From Butyrivibrio sp. VCB2006 (GTDB taxonomy: Bacteria; Bacillota; Clostridia; Lachnospirales; Lachnospiraceae): 64,000 nt of DNA. Below are positions 7,313 to 15,999 of this stretch, piece by piece. The position numbers and the translations under genes are program-made. The stretch spans positions 1-64,000 of the forward strand of contig NZ_ATVX01000015.1 of the NCBI RefSeq assembly GCF_000420945.1. Reading direction: 5' to 3'. A model generated the notes under the pieces. That model had not been told where the DNA came from, searched no databases, and saw only the letters and a list, made by a program, of their open reading frames with translations. The stretch's first letter is position 1. Each line of letters opens with the position of its first letter.

Positions 7313-9087
7313 GCGCCTTTACCCACCTTCCAGTTTACTGATTTCTGATACTCGTTCCACATATGACCGTAAATTCCGTTCTTTGCAAGAAGTTCTTCAT
7401 GCTTTCCGGATTCTGCCACCTTTCCATCTGTAAGAACACATATCTTATCTGCATTTACTACTGTTGACAGGCGATGGGCGATCATGATCACTGTTTTATC
7501 TTTTGACAGGTTAGCAAAGGCCTGCTGAACCATTATCTCATTGTCCGGATCCGCAAAAGCTGTGGCCTCATCAAGTATAAGTATCGGCGCATTTTTAAGG
7601 AACGCCCTTGCTATGGAAATACGCTGTGCTTCGCCACCAGATACATATGTGCCCTTACTTCCGATCATAGTATTTATACCCTCTGGAAGCTTTTCGATTA
7701 TATCCCAGCACATTGCATCCTTAAGTGCCTGTATTACTTCCGCCTCCGTAGCATCAGGTCTCCCCATTCTGACATTATCAAGTATAGACATCTTAAGGAG
7801 TCTGCTATCCTGGAAAACGTAGGACACCTGCTTCATAAGCTCAGATGAAGCGATATCTTTTACGTTAACGCCGCCAATCCTGATACTGCCCTCTTTAACA
7901 TCCCAGAACCTCGCAACAAGTGATGCGAGTGTTGTCTTTCCGCCTCCGGAAGGTCCCACAAATGCCACATGTTCACCCGGCTTTATATCCAGCGTAATGC
8001 CATCGATGGCATTAGCCTTTTTCTCATCATAGGTGAAGGTAATGTCCTCTATGCTGATACCGCTATCCTTGGGAATCTGTGGACTTACGGTCTCCTTAAG
8101 AGGCTTCACCTCCAAAAGGGTATACATTCTCTCAAGAGCATCCTTTACCACCATCTGGCTCTCACCAGCATAAGCGACCTTCATGAGTGTGACCGTCAGT
8201 ATCGGAGTTATGATGATGTAAAAAAGGATGTTATAAAGGAATGTATCTGAAACGCCTCCTCTGGTAAAAATGAGTCCACAGGCTACAAGTGCAGCAAATA
8301 CACCGTTAGCAGCTGTAGTGAAACCTATCATAGGTATTCTCATTCCTATGGTGTAAGTTATAGTCCATTTTTCGTATTTATCTATAGCTTCCTTGAATCT
8401 CTTAAAAGAGAAGACGGACTGCCCAAAAGTTTTTACGACAGGTATTCCCCTGACATATTCAACAGCCTCAGCTGACATCTCATCAAGGGCATTCTGATAC
8501 TCTTTCATGTCATTCTGCATCTTTTCACCCATCATACCGCCCATGGCAAGAAATGCGATGACAGCTGGAATGAGGCAGATAAGACCTATCTTCCAGTCAA
8601 AGATAAGGAGCATGGCGATTAGTCCCACTGGAGTTGCATAGCTCACCGCCTTATCCGGAAGACTGTGGGCCAGAAATGTCTCCGTAGCTGCACTGGACTC
8701 TGCAACTATCTTTCTTATCTTTCCGCTTCCCTCAGATTCTATATACCCCATAGGAAGCTTCATTACATGCTCCATCATAGCAGTTCTCATGTTGGCCTGA
8801 ACCCTGAATGCTGCGATATGCGAACACATAAGAGCTGCAATATATATAAACATGGCCAAAAGGCTCATACCCACAGCACTCCAACCATGAGATACTATGT
8901 GGGTAGCCTTACTAAAATCCGGTCTTACTTCCACAACTTCCTTAATAATGCACCATATGTAATAGAATGGCACAAGCGCCACAAGAGCGCTTATGGCAGC
9001 CAGTATCCATGAGCATATAGTAAAATACTTATGATTGCCTGCGTATTCAAACAGCTGTGCAATAACACTTTTCTTTTTCTCTTTCAT
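7309..9087 (-). CDS. ABC transporter, fused permease-ATPase, first half of a YbtPQ/IrtAB-like pair
   Basis: Encodes 592 aa with an N-terminal six-helix domain and a C-terminal ATPase: Walker A GPSGGGKTT, signature VSGGEAQR, Walker B LILDEATAF. The ADPDNE text after Walker B is typical of the YbtP/IrtA-type subgroup, where the usual SxLD is replaced. The start at 9087 has GGAGAG 10 nt upstream and overlaps the ECF ATPase gene by 41 bp. As in other heterodimers, the two ATPase sites differ: VSGGE here, LSGGE in the partner. Confidence 0.9.
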   Translation of the reverse strand: MKEKKKSVIAQLFEYAGNHKYFTICSWILAAISALVALVPFYYIWCIIKEVVEVRPDFSKATHIVSHGWSAVGMSLLAMFIYIAALMCSHIAAFRVQANMRTAMMEHVMKLPMGYIESEGSGKIRKIVAESSAATETFLAHSLPDKAVSYATPVGLIAMLLIFDWKIGLICLIPAVIAFLAMGGMMGEKMQNDMKEYQNALDEMSAEAVEYVRGIPVVKTFGQSVFSFKRFKEAIDKYEKWTITYTIGMRIPMIGFTTAANGVFAALVACGLIFTRGGVSDTFLYNILFYIIITPILTVTLMKVAYAGESQMVVKDALERMYTLLEVKPLKETVSPQIPKDSGISIEDITFTYDEKKANAIDGITLDIKPGEHVAFVGPSGGGKTTLASLVARFWDVKEGSIRIGGVNVKDIASSELMKQVSYVFQDSRLLKMSILDNVRMGRPDATEAEVIQALKDAMCWDIIEKLPEGINTMIGSKGTYVSGGEAQRISIARAFLKNAPILILDEATAFADPDNEIMVQQAFANLSKDKTVIMIAHRLSTVVNADKICVLTDGKVAESGKHEELLAKNGIYGHMWNEYQKSVNWKVGKGA

Positions 9088-10510
9088 AGTCTTTCATCTC
9101 TCCGCCTGAATTAGTATTTACAACATGACCGTTCTCTAACCGTAGAACCACCGTAGCACATCTCCTGACAAGATCCGGGTCATGGGTAACAACAAACACT
9201 GTCTTCTGACCACGCAGTGACCATATCAGCTCAGCCACCCGCTCCATATTATAGAAATCAAGCCCACTTGTAGGCTCATCAAACAGGATGATATCCTTAT
9301 CAGAAAGCAGTGCACTTGCAACTGCAACCCTCTGTTTTTGTCCGCCTGACAGGCTCATGGGATGTCTGTTCGACAACTCCTTAAGTCCGAGCTTATCAAG
9401 AATTTCAAGAACCCTATCTTCGTTTTCTTCATTCATCCCAAGAGTAACTTCATCCATAACTGTCTCACAGAACAGTTGATGATTCACATCCTGCATGACC
9501 ATGTATGCGCTCTTTAGGAGATTTCTGCCCTTTAACTTCTTTCCGCCGATAACAGCATTACCTTTGAACCCCCTCATCAGTCCGCATATACATTTTGAAA
9601 AAGTTGATTTACCAGCACCATTAGGTCCAACTACCGCAATTATTTCATTCCGGGGTATTTCAAGGTTTTTTATGTTAAGTGCATCACAGTTCCTGTAATT
9701 GTAGATAAGCTTCTCGAAGGTTATTGTCTCGGTATTTATACTCTCTGTTTTGACCGGAATCATCGTAAGGTTCTCATTTACAGCCCTAAGACCATGACAC
9801 CTTAAATCTTCTTCCGACAGATTCTTAAATTCTCTCATTGGAATATCAAAAATAATCCGCCCCTCTTTAAGGCAGATAACCCTGTCACAAATATCCTTAA
9901 GCCAGTACAGTCTGTGTTCAGCAACCACAATAGTCCTTCCTTCTTCTTTCCAGCCAAGGAGAGTATTCTTAAGGTCTTCAATAGCCTCAAGACTTAAGTT
10001 TGACGAAGGCTCATCCAACACACAAACCTGAGGATTTAGCGTATCTACAGAAGCACAGGCTATCTTCTGTTTTTCACCACCTGACATTTCAAATATGCTT
10101 CTGTCCATCAACGCCCTTATCTTCATGGAATCTACGGTACTGTCAATACGCGCACGGATCTCATCTTCTGGAAGTCCCATGTTTTCAGGTCCAAAAGCCA
10201 GCTCACTTGTACTATCCACACAAAAAAACTGACTCCTGGGGTTCTGGAACACAGATCCCACAATTTTGGCTGTTTCATAAAGCTGCGTCTGTGTGATATC
10301 AGTTCCATCCACGTATATGTTCCCTCTCATTTGTCCTTCGTAGAAATGTGGAATAAGACCATTGATCATCCTGATCAGCGTTGTCTTGCCACAGCCGGAT
10401 TCTCCGCATAAAAGAACTGTCTCGCCCTTGTTAATCTTCAGGGAGATATCTTTTACCGACGCTTCATCAGTCCTTGCATAACTGAAACTTACATTTTTAA
10501 ACTCAATCAT
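9047..10510 (-). CDS. ECF-type transporter ATPase with two fused nucleotide-binding domains
   Basis: Encodes 487 aa from the ATG at 10510, which overlaps the stop of the T-component gene (ATGA). The first ATPase domain has CGESGCGKTT, FQNP, MSGGEKQK and VCVLDEPSSNL. The second has GPNGAGKST, MSLSGGQKQ and ILFDEPTSGLD. This double A-subunit replaces the EcfA1/EcfA2 heterodimer. It would energise the S and T membrane subunits encoded just upstream. The FQNPRSQF segment is typical of cobalt/vitamin ECF ATPases. Confidence 0.9.
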   Translation of the reverse strand: MIEFKNVSFSYARTDEASVKDISLKINKGETVLLCGESGCGKTTLIRMINGLIPHFYEGQMRGNIYVDGTDITQTQLYETAKIVGSVFQNPRSQFFCVDSTSELAFGPENMGLPEDEIRARIDSTVDSMKIRALMDRSIFEMSGGEKQKIACASVDTLNPQVCVLDEPSSNLSLEAIEDLKNTLLGWKEEGRTIVVAEHRLYWLKDICDRVICLKEGRIIFDIPMREFKNLSEEDLRCHGLRAVNENLTMIPVKTESINTETITFEKLIYNYRNCDALNIKNLEIPRNEIIAVVGPNGAGKSTFSKCICGLMRGFKGNAVIGGKKLKGRNLLKSAYMVMQDVNHQLFCETVMDEVTLGMNEENEDRVLEILDKLGLKELSNRHPMSLSGGQKQRVAVASALLSDKDIILFDEPTSGLDFYNMERVAELIWSLRGQKTVFVVTHDPDLVRRCATVVLRLENGHVVNTNSGGEMKDYEREKEKCYCTAV

Positions 10511-11241
10511 TTCACCACATCCATAATCAGTAATATCCAGGGAATAAGGCATAATGCCAATGCTGCGTAATCCTGCAGCCGAAATCCTATCCTGCATATA
10601 TTGGTTCTTTTCACTTCTCCTCCGAGACCTCTTGTAAGAGCTGCTGCTGACAGTTCCTCTCCAATGTTTACACAGCATGTCATAAGCGGAACCATTCTGT
10701 ACTCTATAATCTTGGAAGCATGTTTTCCACCAATGCGTATTCCGCGCATTTTCATAGCAGAGCTTATCGAATCCGCTTCATCTAAAACTGTAGGAAAAAA
10801 GCGGAACATAACGGACAATGGGATGATGATATTATCGCTTACGTGGAGTTTTTTCATTGCAGCTGTAAATTCGCTCACTGTTGTTGACTCCATCAGATAA
10901 CGTCCCATCATTATGCATGGCAGGAACCTACCAAGCACACCGCAGGACCCAAGGATAATATAGTATAGAAAGCCTCCCATACCTCGCGTATTTGCAAAGG
11001 TCAGAAGCATACTGGATCCCCAGAGCAGTATCATTCCGATTATCGATGTCTTAAATCTCTTTGCAGTAAGAAGCAGAAGAAACGGCACCATACAAAGTAT
11101 TGGCACAAGCATCTCACATCTTCTTCCTCCGGCGCCTCCCAGTGCGAATGTCGTTACTGTAACAAGAAGCGCCAGTTTTGTCCTTGGATCCATGATAAGT
11201 CCGCGATCAAGTTTTCCGGGATTATATGCCGCACCTTCCAT
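10507..11241 (-). CDS. ECF transporter T component (EcfT family)
   Basis: Encodes 244 aa with about five membrane helices and the two cytoplasmic coupling motifs of EcfT proteins: AMKMRGI around residue 157 and ALTRGLG around residue 200 (consensus A-R-G). These bind the ATPase grooves. It abuts the S-component gene: the stop of S and the start of T share base 11241. It forms the module with the double ATPase downstream. Confidence 0.9.
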   Translation of the reverse strand: MEGAAYNPGKLDRGLIMDPRTKLALLVTVTTFALGGAGGRRCEMLVPILCMVPFLLLLTAKRFKTSIIGMILLWGSSMLLTFANTRGMGGFLYYIILGSCGVLGRFLPCIMMGRYLMESTTVSEFTAAMKKLHVSDNIIIPLSVMFRFFPTVLDEADSISSAMKMRGIRIGGKHASKIIEYRMVPLMTCCVNIGEELSAAALTRGLGGEVKRTNICRIGFRLQDYAALALCLIPWILLIMDVVK

Positions 11242-11846
11242 TAAACAATACCGGCTTTCTCAAAATGTTTCTTAAGGAAATGCATTCCAAGGAGTGCTCC
11301 AAGTACTCCGAAAACAAAAGAACAAGCTAAGATTATAGGAGCTGTCCAGGGTCTGAATATTCTTGTCATAGCCTCAACATAGTCACTTCCAAAAGATGTC
11401 CTTGTGGAAAAATATCCATTAATATCAAGGTATAAGGGCAGGAAACATCCAAATATAGTTATGCACATAATTCCATAACTTAAGACCGTCTTCTTTTTGC
11501 TAGAGTATTGTCCGCTCTTCGCAACAAGATCTGCAACTAGTCCACATACAATTCCAAAGAAAAACGGGTAATATCCCATTCCCGTAACCCACAAAAATGC
11601 TCCGATAATAATCGTCATAATGGTTATCATTCCGAACTTCTTAACCTTTGTATAAAAGAGCATCATGGTAATACCTCCAATAAGAGGGCACAGGACAGAT
11701 AACATCGGCATCATGATTGGAATAAATCCAAGCATTGAGATAGCAGTCATTATCACAAGGAAAATAGCTGCATAAATACCTATATTTATCAGGTCCTTTC
11801 CTCCAAGTTTTTCATTCGTTTTTCTCTGAGTCATTACTCCATCCAT
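11241..11846 (-). CDS. MptD/Trep_Strep-family putative ECF S component
   Basis: Encodes 201 aa with about five or six hydrophobic helices; GGAGAG precedes the ATG. It resembles the TIGR02185 (Trep_Strep) family of predicted substrate-binding subunits, which in streptococci and clostridia lie next to YbtPQ-like ABC pairs, for example the equibactin-type loci. It is the first gene of the operon, 38 bp downstream of a GTTAG-N6-CTAAC operator, and would set the specificity of the module. The ligand is not known. Confidence 0.75.
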   Translation of the reverse strand: MDGVMTQRKTNEKLGGKDLINIGIYAAIFLVIMTAISMLGFIPIMMPMLSVLCPLIGGITMMLFYTKVKKFGMITIMTIIIGAFLWVTGMGYYPFFFGIVCGLVADLVAKSGQYSSKKKTVLSYGIMCITIFGCFLPLYLDINGYFSTRTSFGSDYVEAMTRIFRPWTAPIILACSFVFGVLGALLGMHFLKKHFEKAGIV

Positions 11847-11884
11847 ACTTTTTCTCTCCTTCCGCCATATGGCTAAGCATTTTA

Positions 11885-11900
11885 GTTAGTTACCGCTAAC
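11885..11900. promoter_or_regulatory. GTTAG-N6-CTAAC operator before the ECF operon
   Basis: GTTAG (11885-11889), six bases, CTAAC (11896-11900). On the minus strand a TATAAT (11907-11902) ends just before it, so the operator would cover the transcription start of the ECF-ABC operon. Outer half-sites match the five other loci; the inner bases are less symmetric here. Confidence 0.6.
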
Positions 11901-11957
11901 TATTATACATATAAAAAATCAACGCTAATTAAAAAAATGATATATTGATAAATCTTC

Positions 11958-12083
11958 TCATGAAGCCTGCAATTCAACCATATGTGCATACTCCCCATTC
12001 ATATCCATCAGGGCTTTGTGATCCCCTCGCTCTACTATCTTTCCATCAGATATGACAAGTATCTGATCTGCATCTTTTATGGT
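11958..12083 (-). pseudogene. C-terminal fragment of an ABC transporter ATPase
   Basis: The minus-strand frame ending at TGA (11958-11960) reads [20 protein letters not shown], then a DHKALM segment, and ends ELQAS. This is the H-loop-to-C-terminus tail of a fused ABC exporter. It is joined, one base out of frame, to the truncated hydrolase at 12077-12286. It is not a piece of either intact ABC gene nearby, since its sequence differs, so it records a lost third transporter gene. Confidence 0.6.
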
Positions 12084-12286
12084 TTTATATACTTCTCAAT
12101 TTTCTCAGTAACAGTTATCATGTCCGGAAAAACATCATCGAATCCATCGTAGTTCACACATATAAGATGATACTTTTCAGATAAGCTGTCGATAACCGTT
12201 CTAAAATTCGTCTGCCAGTCACAGCATGTTCCAGGCAACAACATTAGTTTCTTCCCGGCCATATTTCCCAATTCCTCAAATTGCAT
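12077..12286 (-). pseudogene. Truncated alpha/beta hydrolase (N-terminal 67 codons)
   Basis: Residues 1-67 parallel the N-terminus of the hydrolase at 3806-4573 (MQFEE[IL]GNM, LMLLPGTCCDWQTNF, KYHLICVNYDGFD), with a three-residue deletion after GFD. It stops before the serine elbow, where an ABC ATPase tail begins. DNA identity to the intact gene looks near 80 percent, so the duplication is old. It retains a ribosome site and may still be transcribed as the last gene of the upstream operon. Confidence 0.7.
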
Positions 12287-12308
12287 TGTTCAAACTCTCC
12301 CATTTTTC

Positions 12309-12812
12309 TCAAACCAATGAACATATCCAGGCCGCAAGAGCTGACGCTGCCGGGAAAATCACAAGAAGTTTCAGCAGCTGGCTCTTGATGTTATATCCAT
12401 ACTTCCTATTTCTATATACATTTTCCACCTCTGGATAATAAAACTGAAAGAAACGGAATTTCATGAGAAGGAAGTAATCAAAACAGACCATATCGTAAAT
12501 CTTGTATACGGTGAATATGAAAACAAATCTGAAGAAGAACTGCCCAAACGTGAACCCACTCCTGAAGCCATCCCAGATTGAAATCACTCCAACACCAAGT
12601 ATCATCAGAAGGCTGAATATCATAAGTGTCCATCCAATTATCCTCGCCCCATAGAAAAGTTCCTTGTCTCTATGACGAAGCACCGCCTGTGCTTCCTTTG
12701 GCGCTGAAGAAAAGAACTTTTCATTCTGTATAAATGCCACCACAGAAAACATCATCAGCGTTATCGCAGCACAGAAAACAATTGTAAGAAAAACAGTTAA
12801 AAGCATACTCAT
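12309..12812 (-). CDS. Small four-helix membrane protein, paralogue C
   Basis: Encodes 167 aa with an N-terminal helix, two central helices and a C-terminal helix. The motif CFDYFLLMKFRFFQ aligns with the F-[LI]-D-W motif of the proteins at 2779-3285 and 3304-3786. The ATG directly follows the stop of the glycosyltransferase gene with GAGGGG inside that stop context. Its presence in both operons ties them together. Function unknown. Confidence 0.65.
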   Translation of the reverse strand: MSMLLTVFLTIVFCAAITLMMFSVVAFIQNEKFFSSAPKEAQAVLRHRDKELFYGARIIGWTLMIFSLLMILGVGVISIWDGFRSGFTFGQFFFRFVFIFTVYKIYDMVCFDYFLLMKFRFFQFYYPEVENVYRNRKYGYNIKSQLLKLLVIFPAASALAAWICSLV

Positions 12813-14054
12813 TTACCCCTCTGAAACATAGTCCTCTATTGCTTTAACAGCCTCTTCTATGCCATTTTCTTTCATTATCAGCTCAGAAATTGTCTGCACC
12901 GTAACATCGTAATTTCCACTGACCAGGTCTCTAAGAGAATCTGCGATTTCTGTGGCTGTACATAACTTCTTTCTGATGTATAAAGGTTTTGGTCCACATC
13001 CAAGCTTGTGATCCACCCTGCCATAGAAATGCTGATCAAGAGCCAGTGCTATCACCAGTGTTGGAAGCCCTGCCCTAAGCCCCAGACCATTCGTAGTGTT
13101 TCCACCATGATGCACTACTGCTCTCACCTTTCCGAAGATATAAGCATATGGGACATTATCTATAAAAAACAGCTTGTCAGTATTTATCTTGTCTTTTTTC
13201 GGTATCTGGTATGCCTGCACGACAGCACGAATTCCGGTCTTTTTTAAAGCATCTAATGTCAGCAGCTGTAGTCTCGCAAGTTCAGGTGACTCTGCCTTTC
13301 CAAAAGCTACAAATATCGGTTTCTCACCCGCTGTCAAAAAGTCCGTCAATTCCTCGGATTCTTCAAATTCTTTTATACTCTCTCCCGGATGATACCAATA
13401 CCCTGTCACATGTATATAGTCTCCCCATGTAGGATCCATTGGCATAAGGAGAGGACTTGTGGGGTAAAAAGTAAGTACTTTTCTTCCTCCCAGCTCCGTA
13501 TATCTGCTGCTTTTCTTCCACTTTGGAAGACCTACACTTTTTCTCCATTTATTTAGGGCGACAATTGTCATGAGGCTCATCCCATCCGATAGTCCATCAT
13601 AGCTTTTAAGCACTTTGTCCGAATTAAAATCATCAGTATAAAGCGAGTATTGTCTGGTCGGATCCATCGGACTGTAAAAATATCTTGCACATTTGATTCC
13701 AAGATACTCAGCCGCATGTCTTGCAAAAGCTGAGCACGTACCATACATTACAAGGTCAGAGCCTTTTATAGCATCAATGGTCTGCTCCATAAATCTCGGA
13801 TTTTCCTTCTTAAGCTTAAATAGCCCATTAACAAAATCAAGGCTAGTCTTATAGTCTGTAACCATATATTTCATGACATGATCTGCATCCGTATCAAGCC
13901 TTAAGAAGGTCACGCCTTTACTTTCTATGAGCGGTCGGAAAGCCTCCGATGTCAGTATCCGGAACTCATGTCCCCTTTTTGTCATTTCCTCGCCAAGCTC
14001 TGCCAGAGGATTTACATCTCCCCTGGTTCCCACTGCGACAGCTGTAACAATCAT
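12813..14054 (-). CDS. GT1-family (UGT-like) glycosyltransferase
   Basis: Encodes 413 aa. The N-terminus MIVTAVAVGTRGDVNPL is the acceptor-domain signature of GT28/GT1 sterol- and macrolide-type glycosyltransferases. The C-terminal donor domain shows VHHGGNTTNGLGLRAGLPT and later DQHFYG with LGCGP, the sugar-nucleotide-binding region. The enzyme would transfer a sugar from a nucleotide sugar to a small lipophilic acceptor. The gene overlaps its upstream neighbour by 4 bp. In this operon, glycosylation of the product or of an imported toxin is plausible. Confidence 0.85.
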   Translation of the reverse strand: MIVTAVAVGTRGDVNPLAELGEEMTKRGHEFRILTSEAFRPLIESKGVTFLRLDTDADHVMKYMVTDYKTSLDFVNGLFKLKKENPRFMEQTIDAIKGSDLVMYGTCSAFARHAAEYLGIKCARYFYSPMDPTRQYSLYTDDFNSDKVLKSYDGLSDGMSLMTIVALNKWRKSVGLPKWKKSSRYTELGGRKVLTFYPTSPLLMPMDPTWGDYIHVTGYWYHPGESIKEFEESEELTDFLTAGEKPIFVAFGKAESPELARLQLLTLDALKKTGIRAVVQAYQIPKKDKINTDKLFFIDNVPYAYIFGKVRAVVHHGGNTTNGLGLRAGLPTLVIALALDQHFYGRVDHKLGCGPKPLYIRKKLCTATEIADSLRDLVSGNYDVTVQTISELIMKENGIEEAVKAIEDYVSEG

Positions 14055-15238
14055 TCCTTACTCCCAATACGTGTAATCCAACTAAGTATTTCATCTATAG
14101 CCAATTTCCCATTACCCACATTACAATGATTTTCCGCTTCTTCCTTGTCAGTAAACAGGCGAAATGTAAGGCTTCTGACATTCCTTAGCATGTTGATCTC
14201 TTTTCCGATAAGGTGGTAATCAATGAAATGGTCTCCACTGGCCCCAAGAATCAGCATATCCTGCGTAATCTGATCTGCGACGGGTGCAATGTCATATAGC
14301 TTCAGCTTCTTGGCATAACTATATGCATCCTTTGCCTCATAGGCATAGCATCCATGCTTGATTCCCCAGTCGATTATGGGAGATTTCTTAGCTTTTTTGC
14401 CAAATACCAGATTAAGAAGTGGACGGGCATGTAGCTTCATGAGGATATGGAATGCTCTCTGCGTACCCTGTGGTTGCATACTCACAAGAATATCCTGAAA
14501 GCATGGGAATATGGACCAGGCAACCACTTTAGTTATGCGTTTGTCAAAAGCCGCTGCTCTTGGGGCAAGATAACCTCCGAGAGATATGCCTATGATAGTC
14601 ACATCAGAAAGCTTGAAATAATCCAGGATTACCTTAACAGGTTTCTCCCATTCATGGGTGAAATGCTTTCCCTGAATACGCATTACTCCGCCCTGTCCCG
14701 GTCCTTCAAACATGTAGACTTCAAAGCCCTGCTCCTGCATATAAAGAACTGTAAAAAGAAATTCCTCAAAATAGCTGTCATTGCCGCCATGGATGAGGAT
14801 TGTGCCCTTGCTTGCTCCATCAGGCACCACATGCATCACCGGCAGCTTCACATTCTCATAGGGAACATCATATCTTTCAATCCTTGGGTTCTCTCCCTCG
14901 AAGAAAACTGCGTAGTACTCGTAAAAGAGCTTGGTTGCCTTCTCATAGTACTTTCTCTTATCAGGATCACCGTCATACATGAAGAACTCGCTCATTCGAT
15001 AATAGGCAATGGCATTATCTGTCCTGCCCTCTTTCATGGCTTCGTCGCCGAGCAAGATAAGTTCTCTTTTCCAATCGTCACTGTTGTGGATCTTGCCGGA
15101 AACTTTTTGGACATCCTCCAGTCTGCCACCATCCCAGTTGATAACACGGTTCAGCTGATAATTGAAATTTGCTTCATCATTGAGCTTATATACACCCTTT
15201 TTAAGGATTACCGGTCTTGTGATATCATACTTTTCCAT
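14051..15238 (-). CDS. Alpha/beta hydrolase (2,6-DHPON hydrolase/Ayg1-like)
   Basis: Encodes 395 aa with a helical N-terminal domain of about 120 residues followed by an alpha/beta fold. HGGNDSYFEE holds the oxyanion hole, then come FEGPGQGG and the nucleophile elbow GISLGGYLA. LGASGDHFID supplies an Asp, and AENHCNVGN carries the late His. This is the pattern of C-C or ester hydrolases such as pseudooxynicotine hydrolase and fungal Ayg1. Its start lies 31 bp inside the upstream hydrolase gene. Substrate unknown. Confidence 0.75.
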   Translation of the reverse strand: MEKYDITRPVILKKGVYKLNDEANFNYQLNRVINWDGGRLEDVQKVSGKIHNSDDWKRELILLGDEAMKEGRTDNAIAYYRMSEFFMYDGDPDKRKYYEKATKLFYEYYAVFFEGENPRIERYDVPYENVKLPVMHVVPDGASKGTILIHGGNDSYFEEFLFTVLYMQEQGFEVYMFEGPGQGGVMRIQGKHFTHEWEKPVKVILDYFKLSDVTIIGISLGGYLAPRAAAFDKRITKVVAWSIFPCFQDILVSMQPQGTQRAFHILMKLHARPLLNLVFGKKAKKSPIIDWGIKHGCYAYEAKDAYSYAKKLKLYDIAPVADQITQDMLILGASGDHFIDYHLIGKEINMLRNVRSLTFRLFTDKEEAENHCNVGNGKLAIDEILSWITRIGSKE

Positions 15239-15999
15239 ATAGCCTTTTCAATCCCCCTCACAAACTTTTCCGGATTAAACGGAGCAAGACCTCCGTGCCC
15301 TACATCCTTTATCTTTCTGAAAACCGTCTGTGGAAAGTGCTGCCTTATATACGTCACATCCCACCGACGATCCTTAACTTCTTTTTCAGCACCCCAGTAC
15401 TCTATATACCTGCAGTCAGTATGGACATTCTCGGGCATGGAATAATTGTTACATGATTCAAATGTCCTCCAGATTGTTCTTGCACTGATCATTTTTAAGA
15501 CCTTTGCTGCGTACTGCACATCTCCCTCTGAAAGATTATCAGTAGAAAATGCTTTTTCCAACAGCTTTGTTCCACCAAGTTTTCCTGTGTATATCAACAA
15601 AAAATCCTTTATTGCTATCAATCTTGTAACGATCCAAGGAAGCTGATATGGAGTAATACCGCCATCGATTACTGCACTCTGTATTGTCACTTTGTTGCCT
15701 GCAAGCATCCTGACTACAATGCTTCCACCCATGGAGCAGCCGTAAAGACACGTCACATTGCTCAGTCCGTTCAGGTTCAGCCATTCTTCCAGTTCTGCTG
15801 AGATCTCTTCAACACTTGTGAAATCGCTCTTGTTGTCAGGGTCATACCCCGGAAGTGCAGGAATTATCAGATGGTATTTCTTTTCCAAAAGCGGAATCAC
15901 ATACTCGAAGTAATCCCACATAACCACGGACGGATGTAGCAACACTATGACCTTATCATTATCTTTTCCAAATTCATGTATTGTCATTTTTCCTATCAT
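15208..15999 (-). CDS. Alpha/beta hydrolase
   Basis: Encodes 263 aa. LLHPSVVMWDYF is the oxyanion-hole region, YGCSMGGSIV the serine elbow, and GHGGLAPFNP near the C-terminus provides the His. ATG at 15999 is the longest start, but the ATG at 15987 has AGGA four bases upstream and may be preferred. It overlaps both neighbours, so translation is tightly coupled. It resembles the broad BioH/MhpC group. No substrate can be assigned. Confidence 0.8.
   Translation of the reverse strand: MIGKMTIHEFGKDNDKVIVLLHPSVVMWDYFEYVIPLLEKKYHLIIPALPGYDPDNKSDFTSVEEISAELEEWLNLNGLSNVTCLYGCSMGGSIVVRMLAGNKVTIQSAVIDGGITPYQLPWIVTRLIAIKDFLLIYTGKLGGTKLLEKAFSTDNLSEGDVQYAAKVLKMISARTIWRTFESCNNYSMPENVHTDCRYIEYWGAEKEVKDRRWDVTYIRQHFPQTVFRKIKDVGHGGLAPFNPEKFVRGIEKAIWKSMISQDR

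Noticed and set aside
11847..11957. Cobalamin or other vitamin riboswitch before the ECF operon
   Set aside because: The leader is short and AT-rich and holds an operator and a -10 but no extended structure.
14447..15445. 332-codon plus-strand frame opposite two hydrolase genes
   Set aside because: It is antisense to two well-supported enzyme genes with catalytic motifs, has no family resemblance and no good ribosome site.
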